This document shows positions 1 through 9,164 of a stretch of 64,000 nucleotides of DNA, piece after piece. The first letter of the stretch is position 1; every line of letters begins with the position of its first letter. A program made the position numbers and the translations under genes. Origin of the DNA: Lachnospiraceae bacterium (lineage in GTDB: Bacteria; Bacillota; Clostridia; Lachnospirales; Lachnospiraceae); contig SVEJ01000002.1 in NCBI GenBank assembly GCA_015057435.1, positions 1 through 64,000 on the forward strand. Reading direction: 5' to 3'. The notes under the pieces are model-generated. The model was not told the DNA's origin and searched no databases. It worked only from the letters and a program-made list of their open reading frames with translations.

Positions 1-42
1 AGGAATCCTTTCCGAATCGCAACTAGCTTCTTAACTCTACAA

Positions 43-131
43 AACAATACTGTTTTATTTGCTGTCAAGAGACAGCTTATTGAAGTGCGCCATTTTTTGG
101 CTGTCCTCTACTTTCTTTCACAGTATTGTTC
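43..131 (-). ncRNA. Possible structured RNA or conserved repeat (unidentified)
   Basis: The sequence shows a 10-bp inverted repeat (43-52 with 122-131) enclosing a perfect 6-bp hairpin with a 4-base loop at 61-76. On the minus strand an AGGAGG motif (132-137) precedes a GTG that opens a frame of only 14 codons. No normal coding sequence continues to the window edge. It may be a structured RNA, a multi-copy intergenic element, or the leader of something beyond the edge. I could not assign a family and the strand is a guess. Confidence 0.3.
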
Positions 132-138
132 CTCCTAA

Positions 139-1266
139 TTATTCATGATAAACATCTTTCTTATTAGTAATCACATCATAGTCTAGAACATAATGGTAAA
201 ACTTATGTTTAAAACATAAACTAAACTCTTCTGTCGGACTAGTTGCATCAGATTCAGATTCATAAGAATGTGACTTTATTTCTTTTAATCGTAAATATAC
301 AGTGTTTCCAGGTTCTACCTTACAAGTAGTGACATCTGTATTCCAAGATATTTGGTCTGTACTATACGATTCAATATCAAAGCTCAAATAATAATTAATA
401 ATCGTATTATCGAATTCATAATCTATGGCATCAAGATTTGTGAAATCACCATAATCATTCTGATTGGTAATACTAATTTCCATAGTTTTTTCTTGTGTGT
501 CAAATGGTTTTGTAACAGCAACATCAACAGATGTATGATTATTCATAGCACATACTGCAAAAGCATTCGTTTTCTTTGTGTATACTGTCTTACCATTTAT
601 TTTTTTGTATGTTCTAAACTTATACTTGTATGTCTTTCCTTTTTTTACATTTTTATCAGTAAAATAATACATTTTCTTTTTCTTGCTTTTGATTTTTATT
701 TTTTTATAAGAAACGTATTTCTTACCAACTTTTTTGAACACCTCAATACCGTCCGGTTTCAAAGAGTTCGTACCAAGTACATCAACTCCGATAACCGAAC
801 TCACAGGGCCTATCGGAATTTTAATTTGATTTGGAGAAGTTTTTACCAGTCCATAAATACCTTCATGCCAATCTTCATGCTCATCAAATCTCGGTTTTGC
901 TAATTTGGTTTGCACTTGATCAGACCAACCACTATACTTATTCTTTTCTTTAGAATTCTTATAATAATACGCACAAATATAATAATTATATGTTTGATTT
1001 TCTTTAACCTTCTTATCAACAAAGGACGTTTTATTCTTGTCTAATGAAGCAATTAATTCTTTTTTCCATGTGCTTTCATTACCACAAGTAAATCTATAAA
1101 TTTTATATCCTTTCACACCTTTTTGTTTCTTCCATGTCAATTTGATTTTATTCGTACTTTGTACTTGAGTATTAATTTCTTTCGCTGCATATGTGTTAAT
1201 CGAAATACTTCCTGCAGCAACTAAGATCAAGCATATTGTAAATAATAGTTGTTTTATGTTTTTCAT
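139..1266 (-). CDS. Secreted fibronectin type III-like protein
   Basis: The protein has 375 residues. It begins with a signal peptide (KNIKQ followed by a hydrophobic stretch ending near NTYA), so it is exported. Residues about 30-115 match the lysine/tyrosine-rich FN3-like repeat common in clostridial surface proteins (KLTWKK, GYKIYR, YNYYICAYY), and a second partial FN3-like segment lies near 175-240. The C-terminal third is acidic and unassigned. I chose the ATG at 1266 because GGAGG at 1275-1279 sits 8 nt upstream; the longer frame would start inside that ribosome site. The gene follows the his operon terminator, so it probably has its own promoter. The role is unknown; cell-surface or extracellular binding is an inference. 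Confidence 0.7.
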   Translation of the reverse strand: MKNIKQLLFTICLILVAAGSISINTYAAKEINTQVQSTNKIKLTWKKQKGVKGYKIYRFTCGNESTWKKELIASLDKNKTSFVDKKVKENQTYNYYICAYYYKNSKEKNKYSGWSDQVQTKLAKPRFDEHEDWHEGIYGLVKTSPNQIKIPIGPVSSVIGVDVLGTNSLKPDGIEVFKKVGKKYVSYKKIKIKSKKKKMYYFTDKNVKKGKTYKYKFRTYKKINGKTVYTKKTNAFAVCAMNNHTSVDVAVTKPFDTQEKTMEISITNQNDYGDFTNLDAIDYEFDNTIINYYLSFDIESYSTDQISWNTDVTTCKVEPGNTVYLRLKEIKSHSYESESDATSPTEEFSLCFKHKFYHYVLDYDVITNKKDVYHE

Positions 1267-1345
1267 CGTATCATCCTCCATTTTCAAAACATTATTTCAT
1301 TATACTACATATATTTTTATTTACAACAATCTTAAGGAATTCTTC

Positions 1346-1382
1346 AAAAAAAAGAGAACCCCTCGTAACTAAGAGATTCTCT
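1346..1382 (-). terminator. Terminator of the hisZ-hisG-hisD operon
   Basis: An inverted repeat (1353-1364 with 1373-1382) is followed, on the minus strand, by a run of eight T. It lies just past the hisD stop codon. Confidence 0.75.
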
Positions 1383-1390
1383 TATAATCT

Positions 1391-2680
1391 TTATTCAAAT
1401 CTTACTTTGATTGAGTTTGCATGTGCAGTCAACTGCTCACTTGTTGCAAAATCAATGATATCCTGATGTACCGGTTCTAAAGCTTCCTTAGAATAATAAA
1501 TGATACTAGATTTCTTTATAAAGTCATCTACACTAAGTGGAGAGAAAAACTTTGCAGTTCCATTGGTTGGAAGTACATGGTTTGGACCTGCAAAATAATC
1601 TCCAAGCGGTTCCGAACTATACTCACCAATAAAGATTGCACCTGCATTTTGAATGCGCATCATGACTTCAAACGGATTCTTTGTCACAATTTCTAAATGC
1701 TCACTTGCAATATCATTTGCTGCAGCAATCGCATCTTCCATACTCTGCGCAACAAGAATATATCCATAGTTATCAATTGATTTTTGCATAATCTCGCTTC
1801 TGCTTAATTCTGCGATAAATTTATCAACCTCAACAGACACCTTCTCGGCTAGCTCTTTAGAAGTCGTTACAAGAATAGCTGAAGCTAACTCATCATGTTC
1901 TGCCTGTGATAATAAATCAGCAGCAACGAAACGTGGATTCGCAGTCTCATCAGCTAACACCAAAATCTCTGACGGACCTGCAATCGAGTCAATACTAACA
2001 TAGCCATATACGGCACGTTTTGCCAACGCAACAAAAATGTTACCAGGACCAACAATCTTATCTACCTTTGGTACTGACTCTGTACCGTATGCAAGGGCAG
2101 CAATCGCCTGTGCACCACCTGCTTTGTAGATTGCATCCACACCTGCTTCGTTGGCTGCAACCAATGTTGTTGGATACACTTTCCCTTCTGCATTACAAGG
2201 TGTTGTCATAATAATGTTTTTTACACCTGCAACCTTGGCAGGAACAATATTCATTAATACTGATGATGGATATACAGCCTTACCGCCCGGTACATATACA
2301 CCAACCGAATTCATGGCTGTTACCTTTTGTCCTAACATCGTACCATCTTCCGTTGTATCAAACCAGCTATACTGCTTTTGTTTTTCATGATATGTACGGA
2401 TATTTACCAATGCTTTACGAATCACCTCTAACAAGTGTTCATCAACCTGGCTATAAGCTTCCTCGATTTCTTCCGTTGTTACTTTGATATTTTTCTCATT
2501 AATATCTGCCTTATCGAATTTCTTTGTATACTCAAATAATGCTTTATTACCGTTCGTCTTCACGTTATCAACGATTTCTTGTACGGTATCCGCATACTCT
2601 GTATAGTTATTAGGACTTCTCTTTAATAAGTCATCCAACAAATTCTTTTTTGTTTCTGACGTTAATTCTACAATACGCAT
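1391..2680 (-). CDS. hisD: Histidinol dehydrogenase
   Basis: HisD catalyses the last two steps of histidine synthesis, oxidising L-histidinol to L-histidine with two NAD+. The 429-residue length is normal for the family. Family signatures are visible: GPGNIFVALAKR and SIAGPSEILVLAD near residues 212-243, the metal-site region SQAEHDE just after, and GPNHVLPT near 366. It is the last gene of a minus-strand operon after hisZ and hisG. The ATG at 2680 is preceded by AAAGGAGC. Nothing is missing. The remaining his genes are not in this window. Confidence 0.97.
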   Translation of the reverse strand: MRIVELTSETKKNLLDDLLKRSPNNYTEYADTVQEIVDNVKTNGNKALFEYTKKFDKADINEKNIKVTTEEIEEAYSQVDEHLLEVIRKALVNIRTYHEKQKQYSWFDTTEDGTMLGQKVTAMNSVGVYVPGGKAVYPSSVLMNIVPAKVAGVKNIIMTTPCNAEGKVYPTTLVAANEAGVDAIYKAGGAQAIAALAYGTESVPKVDKIVGPGNIFVALAKRAVYGYVSIDSIAGPSEILVLADETANPRFVAADLLSQAEHDELASAILVTTSKELAEKVSVEVDKFIAELSRSEIMQKSIDNYGYILVAQSMEDAIAAANDIASEHLEIVTKNPFEVMMRIQNAGAIFIGEYSSEPLGDYFAGPNHVLPTNGTAKFFSPLSVDDFIKKSSIIYYSKEALEPVHQDIIDFATSEQLTAHANSIKVRFE

Positions 2681-2722
2681 GTTATTGCTCCTTTCAAATT
2701 GCTCTAATTAATCTTCTCTAAA

Positions 2723-3370
2723 CTAGTCTTCATAAAGCAGTTTCTTCAAGTCTTTTACAATCTTCATAATACGCTCTTGTTCCATCTTAAGACTAACTTT
2801 ATTCACAACCATTCTGCATGATAACGGACAGATTTCCTCAAGTACACCTAATCCATTCTCTTTTAAAGTTGTTCCTGTCTCAACAATATCTACAATCACA
2901 TCTGACAAATCAACAATCGGAGCAAGTTCAACGGAGCCATTTAATTTTACAATCTCAACCGTCTGGTTTTTCTTTGTCTTAAAATAATTCTTGGCAATAT
3001 TCGGATACTTACTTGCAACACGAATAATCTCATTCTTTTGTAAAATCTCTTTTGCAGATTCAGGACCACATACACACATTCTGCATTTGCCGAATCCCAA
3101 ATCTAAGACTTCGTAGATATTATCTCTTTCTTCCTCCATAATCGTATCTTTTCCCACGACACCGATATCAGCTGCTCCATATTCTACATATGTCGGAACA
3201 TCTCCTGCTTTTGCTAAAAAGAAACGAAGCTTTAACTCTTCATTTACAAAAATAAGCTTTCTGGTATCCGGATCTTTCATCTCCTCGCAGGTAATTCCGA
3301 TTTGTTCAAGATAGCCTAAGGTTTTCTTGGCAAGTCTTCCCTTAGCTAACGCAAATGTTAAATATCTCAT
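2723..3370 (-). CDS. hisG: ATP phosphoribosyltransferase, short (HisZ-dependent) form
   Basis: HisG catalyses the first committed step of histidine synthesis, joining PRPP and ATP. At 215 residues it is the short form, which lacks the C-terminal histidine-sensing ACT-like domain and needs HisZ as regulatory partner. The N-terminal KGRLAKK and the PRPP-binding loop DIVETGTTLKENG (about 161-173) are present. The gene encoding HisZ lies immediately upstream in the same operon, which fits the hetero-octameric enzyme. The start at 3370 has TGAGGA upstream. Confidence 0.96.
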   Translation of the reverse strand: MRYLTFALAKGRLAKKTLGYLEQIGITCEEMKDPDTRKLIFVNEELKLRFFLAKAGDVPTYVEYGAADIGVVGKDTIMEEERDNIYEVLDLGFGKCRMCVCGPESAKEILQKNEIIRVASKYPNIAKNYFKTKKNQTVEIVKLNGSVELAPIVDLSDVIVDIVETGTTLKENGLGVLEEICPLSCRMVVNKVSLKMEQERIMKIVKDLKKLLYED

Positions 3371-3443
3371 ATCAATTCCTCACTCATATATCAAAACAAA
3401 TTATATTTTAATCTTAATCCATGCAATTATATCTTCTACGCAT

Positions 3444-4706
3444 CTACGACATCTCAATATCTTCTACCAATGCATGTGCAACCTCATCTGACACAAAATC
3501 ATAGATATCAAGTGTTGTATCGGAAGTTAGATAAAACATACCCGAAAAATGATTCTTTTTACCATATTCTGCATAGTCAGCTATATCTTTCTTCTTTGAT
3601 TTGCGAATCAATTCAACCTTACGATCTGTTTTTCTCAAATGATTTGCAATACGAATCGCAGTCTCTTGCTGTTCAATATTATATAAAATTATGTTATCGG
3701 AATTGTCAATTGCTACATCAATTTTCTGTCTGGAAATTGCCATCATTAAATCATCAATATAAAACGCAAATCCAATTGCCGGTGCATCCTTACCATACTG
3801 CTTCAACAAGTTATTATAACGACCACCTTTTACAACAGCATCTCCTGTTCCGTATGTATATCCTCTAAATACAATTCCGGTATAATATTCATATCTGCTC
3901 AGTAACGAAAAATCAAAGCTGATATATTGTTCATATCCTGAATACGATAGCGCTTTATATACTTTTTCCAAACGCTCGATTGCATCAATAGATATCTTAT
4001 TAGAAACAAGTGTTTTTGCTGTGTCAAGCATTTCAATTCCACCGAATAATTGATCAAAGCTTAATAATACATTCTTTATATCATCTGATAAATCCAATTC
4101 TTTAATTAGAATTTCCAAGCCAAAGAAATTACGATTATGAATCAAGCCGCGAATCTCGTCTACGATCTGATCATCTAAATGTGTACCTTCTAAAATACCC
4201 TTAAAGAAATCCACCTCTCCAATTTCAATCTGAAACTCTGTAAGACCTGCAGCAAGAAAACAATCAATCACCGTAGCAATTACTTCTGCATCCGCTGCTG
4301 ATGAATCATCATTAATCAACTCTGCACCAAGCTGCGTAATTTCATTCAACTTGCCCTGGTGATTCACTGTATTCATAAATGTCTTTCCCTGATAACAAAG
4401 ACGAATCGGCAATTCTTCATCGTTATAATATTTTGCTACACATCTGGCAATACTTGGTGTCATATCCGGACGAAGTACCAACGTATTATTCTCACGGTCA
4501 AAAAACTTATACATCTCATTAGATGTTGCTGAACCTTTATCCTGATTAAAAATGTCAAAAAATTCAAAAGTTGGTGTCTCTATATCATTGTAACTGTATA
4601 ATGACAATGCATGATGCATCTTAGCAAGGACCTTTAGTTTTTTCTTACATTCATTGTCATAGATATCCCTAACACCTTCAGGGGTATGTAACAGTTTTTC
4701 CATCAT
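3444..4706 (-). CDS. hisZ: ATP phosphoribosyltransferase regulatory subunit
   Basis: HisZ is a catalytically inactive paralogue of histidyl-tRNA synthetase that complexes with short HisG and mediates histidine feedback. The 420-residue protein keeps the class II synthetase fold: motif 2-like LVLRPDMTPSIAR near 75-87 and a histidine-binding-type segment (SRYEYYTGIVFRGY) near 280. Next to hisG, this favours HisZ over HisRS. I chose the ATG at 4706 because AAGGAG lies 7 nt upstream (4714-4719); the extra N-terminal residues of the longer frame would overlap that site. It is the first gene of the his operon. Confidence 0.92.
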   Translation of the reverse strand: MMEKLLHTPEGVRDIYDNECKKKLKVLAKMHHALSLYSYNDIETPTFEFFDIFNQDKGSATSNEMYKFFDRENNTLVLRPDMTPSIARCVAKYYNDEELPIRLCYQGKTFMNTVNHQGKLNEITQLGAELINDDSSAADAEVIATVIDCFLAAGLTEFQIEIGEVDFFKGILEGTHLDDQIVDEIRGLIHNRNFFGLEILIKELDLSDDIKNVLLSFDQLFGGIEMLDTAKTLVSNKISIDAIERLEKVYKALSYSGYEQYISFDFSLLSRYEYYTGIVFRGYTYGTGDAVVKGGRYNNLLKQYGKDAPAIGFAFYIDDLMMAISRQKIDVAIDNSDNIILYNIEQQETAIRIANHLRKTDRKVELIRKSKKKDIADYAEYGKKNHFSGMFYLTSDTTLDIYDFVSDEVAHALVEDIEMS

Positions 4707-4742
4707 TGTTATTCTCCTTTGCCATCTCAAACTCAAATTACT

Positions 4743-4770
4743 TTATCGAATTAAAGTGATAATTCGATAA
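4743..4770. repeat. Inverted repeat upstream of hisZ
   Basis: A 9-bp perfect inverted repeat (4743-4751 and 4762-4770) lies between hisZ and the neighbouring surface-protein gene. It could be an operator or leader hairpin controlling the his operon. There is no T-box signature here. Function is inferred from position only. Confidence 0.35.
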
Positions 4771-4839
4771 TTCAATAAATCATGCACATTATAATGAACT
4801 ATTTACATTCTGTCAATATCCATTTTGTATTGCATTTCG

Positions 4840-7182
4840 TTATTTTATAATAATTCGCTTCGCTTTACAATACGGTCCGTATACTTTCTTTCCGTTTATT
4901 TTCTTATAAGCACGAACTTTAATATAGTACTTCTTTTTCTTTTTCAACTTCTTTTTAATATAGGTTGTTTTCTTATTTTTAGTAATAGTTTTAATAACTT
5001 TATACTTACCCTTTGTTCCGACACGCATAACAATCTGATATCCGGTTACCTTCTTATCACGCTTCCATGAAATCTTTATATTTCTTTTACCGGATTTTTT
5101 AAGTTTCAAACCTTTGACTTTCTTTGGTTTTGTAACTTTTTTGTTATCACCTTGCACGGTTTCTTCTTTTGAAGGTTCGTTCGCACCGGATTGTACACTT
5201 TCTTTATCACTCTCGATTACAGTCCATTTTGCATATAGCGTAAAACAATCCTTATCGTTCTTTTCGATTGTTTCTTTTTTCTTCGTACATTCTTTATCTA
5301 TAAACCAACCGTTAAATGTATATCCTTCACGCACAGCAGGTTTTAAGACAATTTCCTTTCCTGCAATATATTCTGATGGATTATTATGTGTTGCGATAGC
5401 ATCCTTTGAATCATTCAGCACATATGTTATAGAACGAATATGCTTTACCTTATTGAGAAATGCATCATTTTTCGCATCTACTTCCACTGCAGACCAGTCA
5501 TCGCCATAAAAGAATACATCCCGAATCGGCACACCACTTAAGATATTCGCACCAATAAATTCAATAAACGGTGGCAATGTAAGTTGTTCAATACCTGAAC
5601 AACCTGCAAAAGCATATTGTCCTATTTTTAACAAAGAATCAGGTAACGTGACTTTCCTTACGGCAGGACAATCTCTAAAAATAGAAGTCCCAAGCTCTGT
5701 AATTCCCCCTTCTACGATAATTTCTTTGACATAGATTCCATAGTCTTTCCATTCCGGAAATTTTGTAGAATGAAATTGGTCTGTTGCACCTGTACCTGAC
5801 AATGTCAAAACACCTTTCTTTGTCAAAGTAAATGTTACATCTTTTCCGCAACGTCCTTCTAACAAAATACCATTCGCATCTTTTGTCAATTCATTTATAA
5901 TCTCATCATCAATACGGACAGGTTGCTCTTTTCCGTCTTTCACATTCCAATTCATGAAACGAATCTGGTTCGCATTCCCTTCCATTGTGTTATCATAGCA
6001 CACGACATAATCCAAATCTTTTGGAATCGTAATGTCCATATCAAATGGTAACGAATCATAGGTGTTTTCTGTTGTCATGGCATTTCCCTTCGGACATGCT
6101 TTGATATCATATGTAAATGTACCCTGATTGGTTACAACAACCAACTTACGCTCTTGATTCGTATCATTGGTAACACTTAAATGCGTACCATTTTCATCTT
6201 TCCATACAGAACCAACGTAAAGCGAATCTATCATATGCATGTTCTCAAACTTCACGGTATCCGTTACATCCGGATATAACAAACCATATTTTGCAGCACA
6301 ACCATACTGAATATTTTTGAAATATACGTTATCAGAAATTGAACCATCTTTGACTGCATGGGCGTATATTGTATAGCCTCCACCATTTACTGTACAGTTT
6401 TCAAACGAAACATCACTCGCATCGTTATATTCCAATTGCAACATAAGACATGCGTTAACCGTCGCCTGACTACCTTCCATATTAACCGGCGGTAATTCAA
6501 ATCTACAGTAAGAAATATGTACATTTTTCACAGGTGTATCGTTATATCCATAGATTTGAATGCAATCTACGTGTGCAACACCTTCTGAATACATCTGCGA
6601 CATATCACTAAACATACAGTGATTCACATTCACATTTTGAAATGGTACGAGCCCATCTTTGTAAGAACCACCAAACTTACACCATTCAAATGTTGCATTA
6701 CTTCCGCTAAAATGCTGTAATGTACAATGCTCAAATGTAAATGTCAGATTATTGGCACTTCTAAAACCACCGACTCCGCTAAACTTACAGTTTTTAAATA
6801 TGACATGCACTTTATTTTCCAGTTTGTCCGCATTATATATTCGCAATGTATAATTAGAAAAATCTATATTTTCAAACACAATCGTTCCGGTTACAGTCTT
6901 ATTTCTGTAATAAAAATCAAGAATCCTGTAATCACCACTATTCGTAAAGAGAATTTCCACATCTTGATTTGTCTTTTCATACTTCGCGTTCATCGTACAA
7001 TAAGCTTCTTCATACGATTGTAAAGTTCCGCGATATCCCGTGTTATATTTATCCGGCATGACATTGTTATCCTGCTCTTGTTTTGTAATCAACATGCCCG
7101 CAGAATTTGCATGTACAGTAAACGATGCTTGTAAGCTCCATAATAATAAAACAACCCAAAACATAACTTTCATTCTCTTCAT
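4840..7182 (-). CDS. Large secreted protein: beta-helix, leucine-rich, InlB-type and FN3-like regions
   Basis: The 780-residue protein has an N-terminal signal peptide. A right-handed beta-helix-like segment (about 85-330) shows repeated short rungs such as FENIDFSNYT and FKNCKFSG. A BspA/LRR_5-like segment (about 475-585) carries TLPDSLLKIGQYAFAGCS. An InlB B-type (Listeria-Bacteroides) repeat lies near 600-665 (GYTFNGWFIDKECT, LYAKWT), and a very lysine-rich FN3-like domain at 695-780. This architecture is typical of surface or extracellular adhesive proteins. GGAGGAAGG 6 nt upstream supports the ATG at 7182; the longer frame starts within the ribosome site. No catalytic residues are recognised and no sortase motif is present, so anchoring is unclear. 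Confidence 0.75.
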   Translation of the reverse strand: MKRMKVMFWVVLLLWSLQASFTVHANSAGMLITKQEQDNNVMPDKYNTGYRGTLQSYEEAYCTMNAKYEKTNQDVEILFTNSGDYRILDFYYRNKTVTGTIVFENIDFSNYTLRIYNADKLENKVHVIFKNCKFSGVGGFRSANNLTFTFEHCTLQHFSGSNATFEWCKFGGSYKDGLVPFQNVNVNHCMFSDMSQMYSEGVAHVDCIQIYGYNDTPVKNVHISYCRFELPPVNMEGSQATVNACLMLQLEYNDASDVSFENCTVNGGGYTIYAHAVKDGSISDNVYFKNIQYGCAAKYGLLYPDVTDTVKFENMHMIDSLYVGSVWKDENGTHLSVTNDTNQERKLVVVTNQGTFTYDIKACPKGNAMTTENTYDSLPFDMDITIPKDLDYVVCYDNTMEGNANQIRFMNWNVKDGKEQPVRIDDEIINELTKDANGILLEGRCGKDVTFTLTKKGVLTLSGTGATDQFHSTKFPEWKDYGIYVKEIIVEGGITELGTSIFRDCPAVRKVTLPDSLLKIGQYAFAGCSGIEQLTLPPFIEFIGANILSGVPIRDVFFYGDDWSAVEVDAKNDAFLNKVKHIRSITYVLNDSKDAIATHNNPSEYIAGKEIVLKPAVREGYTFNGWFIDKECTKKKETIEKNDKDCFTLYAKWTVIESDKESVQSGANEPSKEETVQGDNKKVTKPKKVKGLKLKKSGKRNIKISWKRDKKVTGYQIVMRVGTKGKYKVIKTITKNKKTTYIKKKLKKKKKYYIKVRAYKKINGKKVYGPYCKAKRIIIK

Positions 7183-7260
7183 AGACCCTTCCTCCTTCAC
7201 ACTCATTTATTCATAAAAAATGCTCTTACTATGACAGAACATAATAAGAACATTTCTTAA

Positions 7261-8364
7261 CTATTGATACTTCGCAATATGACTTGCAATCAAGTCCTTA
7301 TCTTCAAAATAATTGATTCGCATTGCATCTTTCACTTTGTCTAATGTTTCCTGAGCAACACGCTCTGCTTCTTCGCTACCCTTCTTTAATACATCATAAA
7401 CGTAGGCAATATCCTTTTGATATTCTTTTCTACGATTACGAATTGGCTCTAGCTCTTCCTGAATCACACTGTTAAGGAAACGTTTTACTTTCACGTCACC
7501 AAGCCCACCTCTTGTGTAATGTGCCTTTAACTCATCAAGATTTGCATAATCAGGTAAATAGCGTTCAAAATGCTCAGGCTTACTAAATGCATCAAGATAT
7601 GTGAAGACAGTATTGCCCTCTAACTTACCCGGATCTGTAATCTTAATATGATCAGGATCCGTAAACATACTCATAACTTTCTTCTGAATTTCTTCCGGTT
7701 CTTCTGACAGATAAATACAATTGCCAAGAGACTTACTCATCTTTGCCTTACCATCAATACCAGGAAGTCTCAAACATGCTTCATTATCCGGTAATAGAAT
7801 TGTAGGCTCAGTAAGCGCCTCACCATATACGGTATTGAACTTATGCACAATCTCTCTTGTCTGCTCTACCATTGGTTTTTGATCTTCACCGGCAGGTACA
7901 GTTGTTGCCTGAAAAGCTGTAATGTCTGCAGCCTGACTGATTGGATATGTATAAAATCCAACAGGGATTCCTCTTCCTTCTCCGTCATTCTCACTATATC
8001 CTCGCATTTTAATCTCAGACTTGATTGTCGGATTACGCTCTAATCTTGCAGTTGTTACCAAGTTCATATAATAAAAGCAAAGTTCCGTAAGCTGTGGAAT
8101 CTGTGACTGAATAAAAATTGTCGACTTAGACGGATCAAGTCCGCATGCAAGGTAATCAAGTGCAACTTCTATAATATTCTCACGAATCTTATCCGGATTA
8201 TCTGCATTATCTGTAAGTGCCTGTGCATCAGCAATCATAATATATATCTTGTCATACTCACCGGAGTTCTGTAACTCTACTCTTCTTTTTAATGAACCTA
8301 CATAATGTCCTACATGTAGTCTTCCTGTTGGTCTGTCTCCGGTTAAAATTATCTTCTTTGCCAT
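7261..8364 (-). CDS. trpS: Tryptophanyl-tRNA synthetase
   Basis: A class I aminoacyl-tRNA synthetase that charges tRNA-Trp. The HIGH-type motif appears as HVGH (residues 17-20) after GDRPTGRL, and the KMSKS motif is exact (AKMSKSLGN, about 207-215). At 367 residues it is slightly longer than the usual 330. AGGAGATGA precedes the ATG. A near-consensus sigma-A promoter lies directly upstream at 8410-8438, so it is probably transcribed on its own. No T-box leader fits in the 80-bp upstream gap. Confidence 0.96.
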   Translation of the reverse strand: MAKKIILTGDRPTGRLHVGHYVGSLKRRVELQNSGEYDKIYIMIADAQALTDNADNPDKIRENIIEVALDYLACGLDPSKSTIFIQSQIPQLTELCFYYMNLVTTARLERNPTIKSEIKMRGYSENDGEGRGIPVGFYTYPISQAADITAFQATTVPAGEDQKPMVEQTREIVHKFNTVYGEALTEPTILLPDNEACLRLPGIDGKAKMSKSLGNCIYLSEEPEEIQKKVMSMFTDPDHIKITDPGKLEGNTVFTYLDAFSKPEHFERYLPDYANLDELKAHYTRGGLGDVKVKRFLNSVIQEELEPIRNRRKEYQKDIAYVYDVLKKGSEEAERVAQETLDKVKDAMRINYFEDKDLIASHIAKYQ

Positions 8365-8409
8365 GATTCATCTCCTTGTTACTGCATTTTCTTTATCACT
8401 CGTTGTTTC

Positions 8410-8438
8410 ATTATAAACGAAAGTGCTTATCTAGTCAA
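8410..8438 (-). promoter_or_regulatory. Sigma-A promoter of trpS
   Basis: On the minus strand TTGACT (8433-8438) and TATAAT (8410-8415) are separated by exactly 17 bp, about 45 bp upstream of the trpS start. Confidence 0.8.
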
Positions 8439-8444
8439 AATATA

Positions 8445-8759
8445 TTATTTTAACAATCTCTTTAACAACGTTATTGCTTTTTGTTTTTCGTGTATCATTC
8501 CTAATATGTAAACATTCTCATCATTATAATCATAACAAATATAATGATGACGAACATAAAAGCACAAATAATGTGTATCAATCCCGAAACGTTCACCGAT
8601 TGAAATCCCTATCTCTGGCATAATTTTCAGTTCATCAATTACTGCTTTTATATCGCTTTCAACCTTATGTGCCACGTCTTTATCAAATTCCGTTTTCAAA
8701 TATTTTTTTAATTGAGTTAATTGAGAACGAAACTCCTCTGTATAATAAACTTTTCGCAA
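8445..8759 (-). CDS. RelE/ParE-family toxin
   Basis: A basic 104-residue protein of the RelE/ParE superfamily (YafQ/plasmid-stabilisation type). Core elements are an N-terminal strand (RKVYYTEEF), two helices rich in K and L, and C-terminal strands (HYLCFYVRHHYICYDY, VYILGMIHEKQ). Known members are mRNA interferases or gyrase poisons; which applies is not clear. I propose the TTG at 8759: GGGAGG lies 7 nt upstream and the start falls 2 nt after the antitoxin stop, giving translational coupling. A longer frame would begin inside the antitoxin gene. It pairs with the RelB/DinJ-like gene upstream. Confidence 0.82.
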   Translation of the reverse strand: MRKVYYTEEFRSQLTQLKKYLKTEFDKDVAHKVESDIKAVIDELKIMPEIGISIGERFGIDTHYLCFYVRHHYICYDYNDENVYILGMIHEKQKAITLLKRLLK

Positions 8760-8761
8760 TC

Positions 8762-9031
8762 CTATACCTCCCAACCAACTTCTTCTTCTGATAACCACCC
8801 GTTCTTATCTGCCTTCTCACGGACAGTATCTAGATGCTGAACAAGATTTTTGGCTGCTTTATATTCTTCCGCTGTTAAATCAGTGGTAATATCAAATGGT
8901 ATACGTTGTTCTTTCACTGCTTTTTTTGCATAAATTGTAAAAAAAGTATTCAAATTCATTCCTATACTCTCACACATTGCTTCTACTTCTTTTTTTAATT
9001 GTTCATCCAATCTTAGTGTTATTTGTTGCAT
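8762..9031 (-). CDS. RelB/DinJ-family antitoxin
   Basis: The 89-residue protein starts QQITLRLDEQLKKEVEAMCESIGMNLNTFF, a classic ribbon-helix-helix N-terminus of RelB/DinJ antitoxins. The acidic C-terminal tail would wrap the toxin. AGGAGG 8 nt upstream supports the ATG at 9031. It is the first gene of a two-gene operon with the toxin. Such antitoxins repress their own promoter; a palindrome in the upstream gap (9073-9084) is a candidate operator. Confidence 0.85.
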   Translation of the reverse strand: MQQITLRLDEQLKKEVEAMCESIGMNLNTFFTIYAKKAVKEQRIPFDITTDLTAEEYKAAKNLVQHLDTVREKADKNGWLSEEEVGWEV

Positions 9032-9072
9032 GGTATACACCTCCTGCTTATTATTATATCCATATTACTCCA

Positions 9073-9112
9073 AATGATATCATTCTGCAATCAAAATGAT
9101 GTATTTATTGCA
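9073..9112. promoter_or_regulatory. Candidate operator of the toxin-antitoxin operon
   Basis: A perfect 12-bp palindrome (9073-9084) and a nearby 6-bp inverted repeat (9086-9091 with 9107-9112) lie just upstream of the antitoxin gene, with a TATAAT-like element (minus strand) around 9055. Ribbon-helix-helix antitoxins bind such palindromes. This is inference from position and symmetry. Confidence 0.4.
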
Positions 9113-9136
9113 ATTAAAATAAATTATACAAATTAA

Positions 9137-9164
9137 TAGAGCGGTCACGATTGCTTCCGCTCTA
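9137..9164 (-). terminator. Hairpin over the recU stop codon
   Basis: An 8-bp perfect stem (9137-9144 with 9157-9164) overlaps the last codons of recU. The following minus-strand sequence is AT-rich but has only a weak T-run, so termination may be partial. Confidence 0.5.

Noticed and set aside
352-903. 183-codon plus-strand frame
   Set aside because: Antisense to a well-supported secreted protein gene; no ribosome site and unnatural composition.
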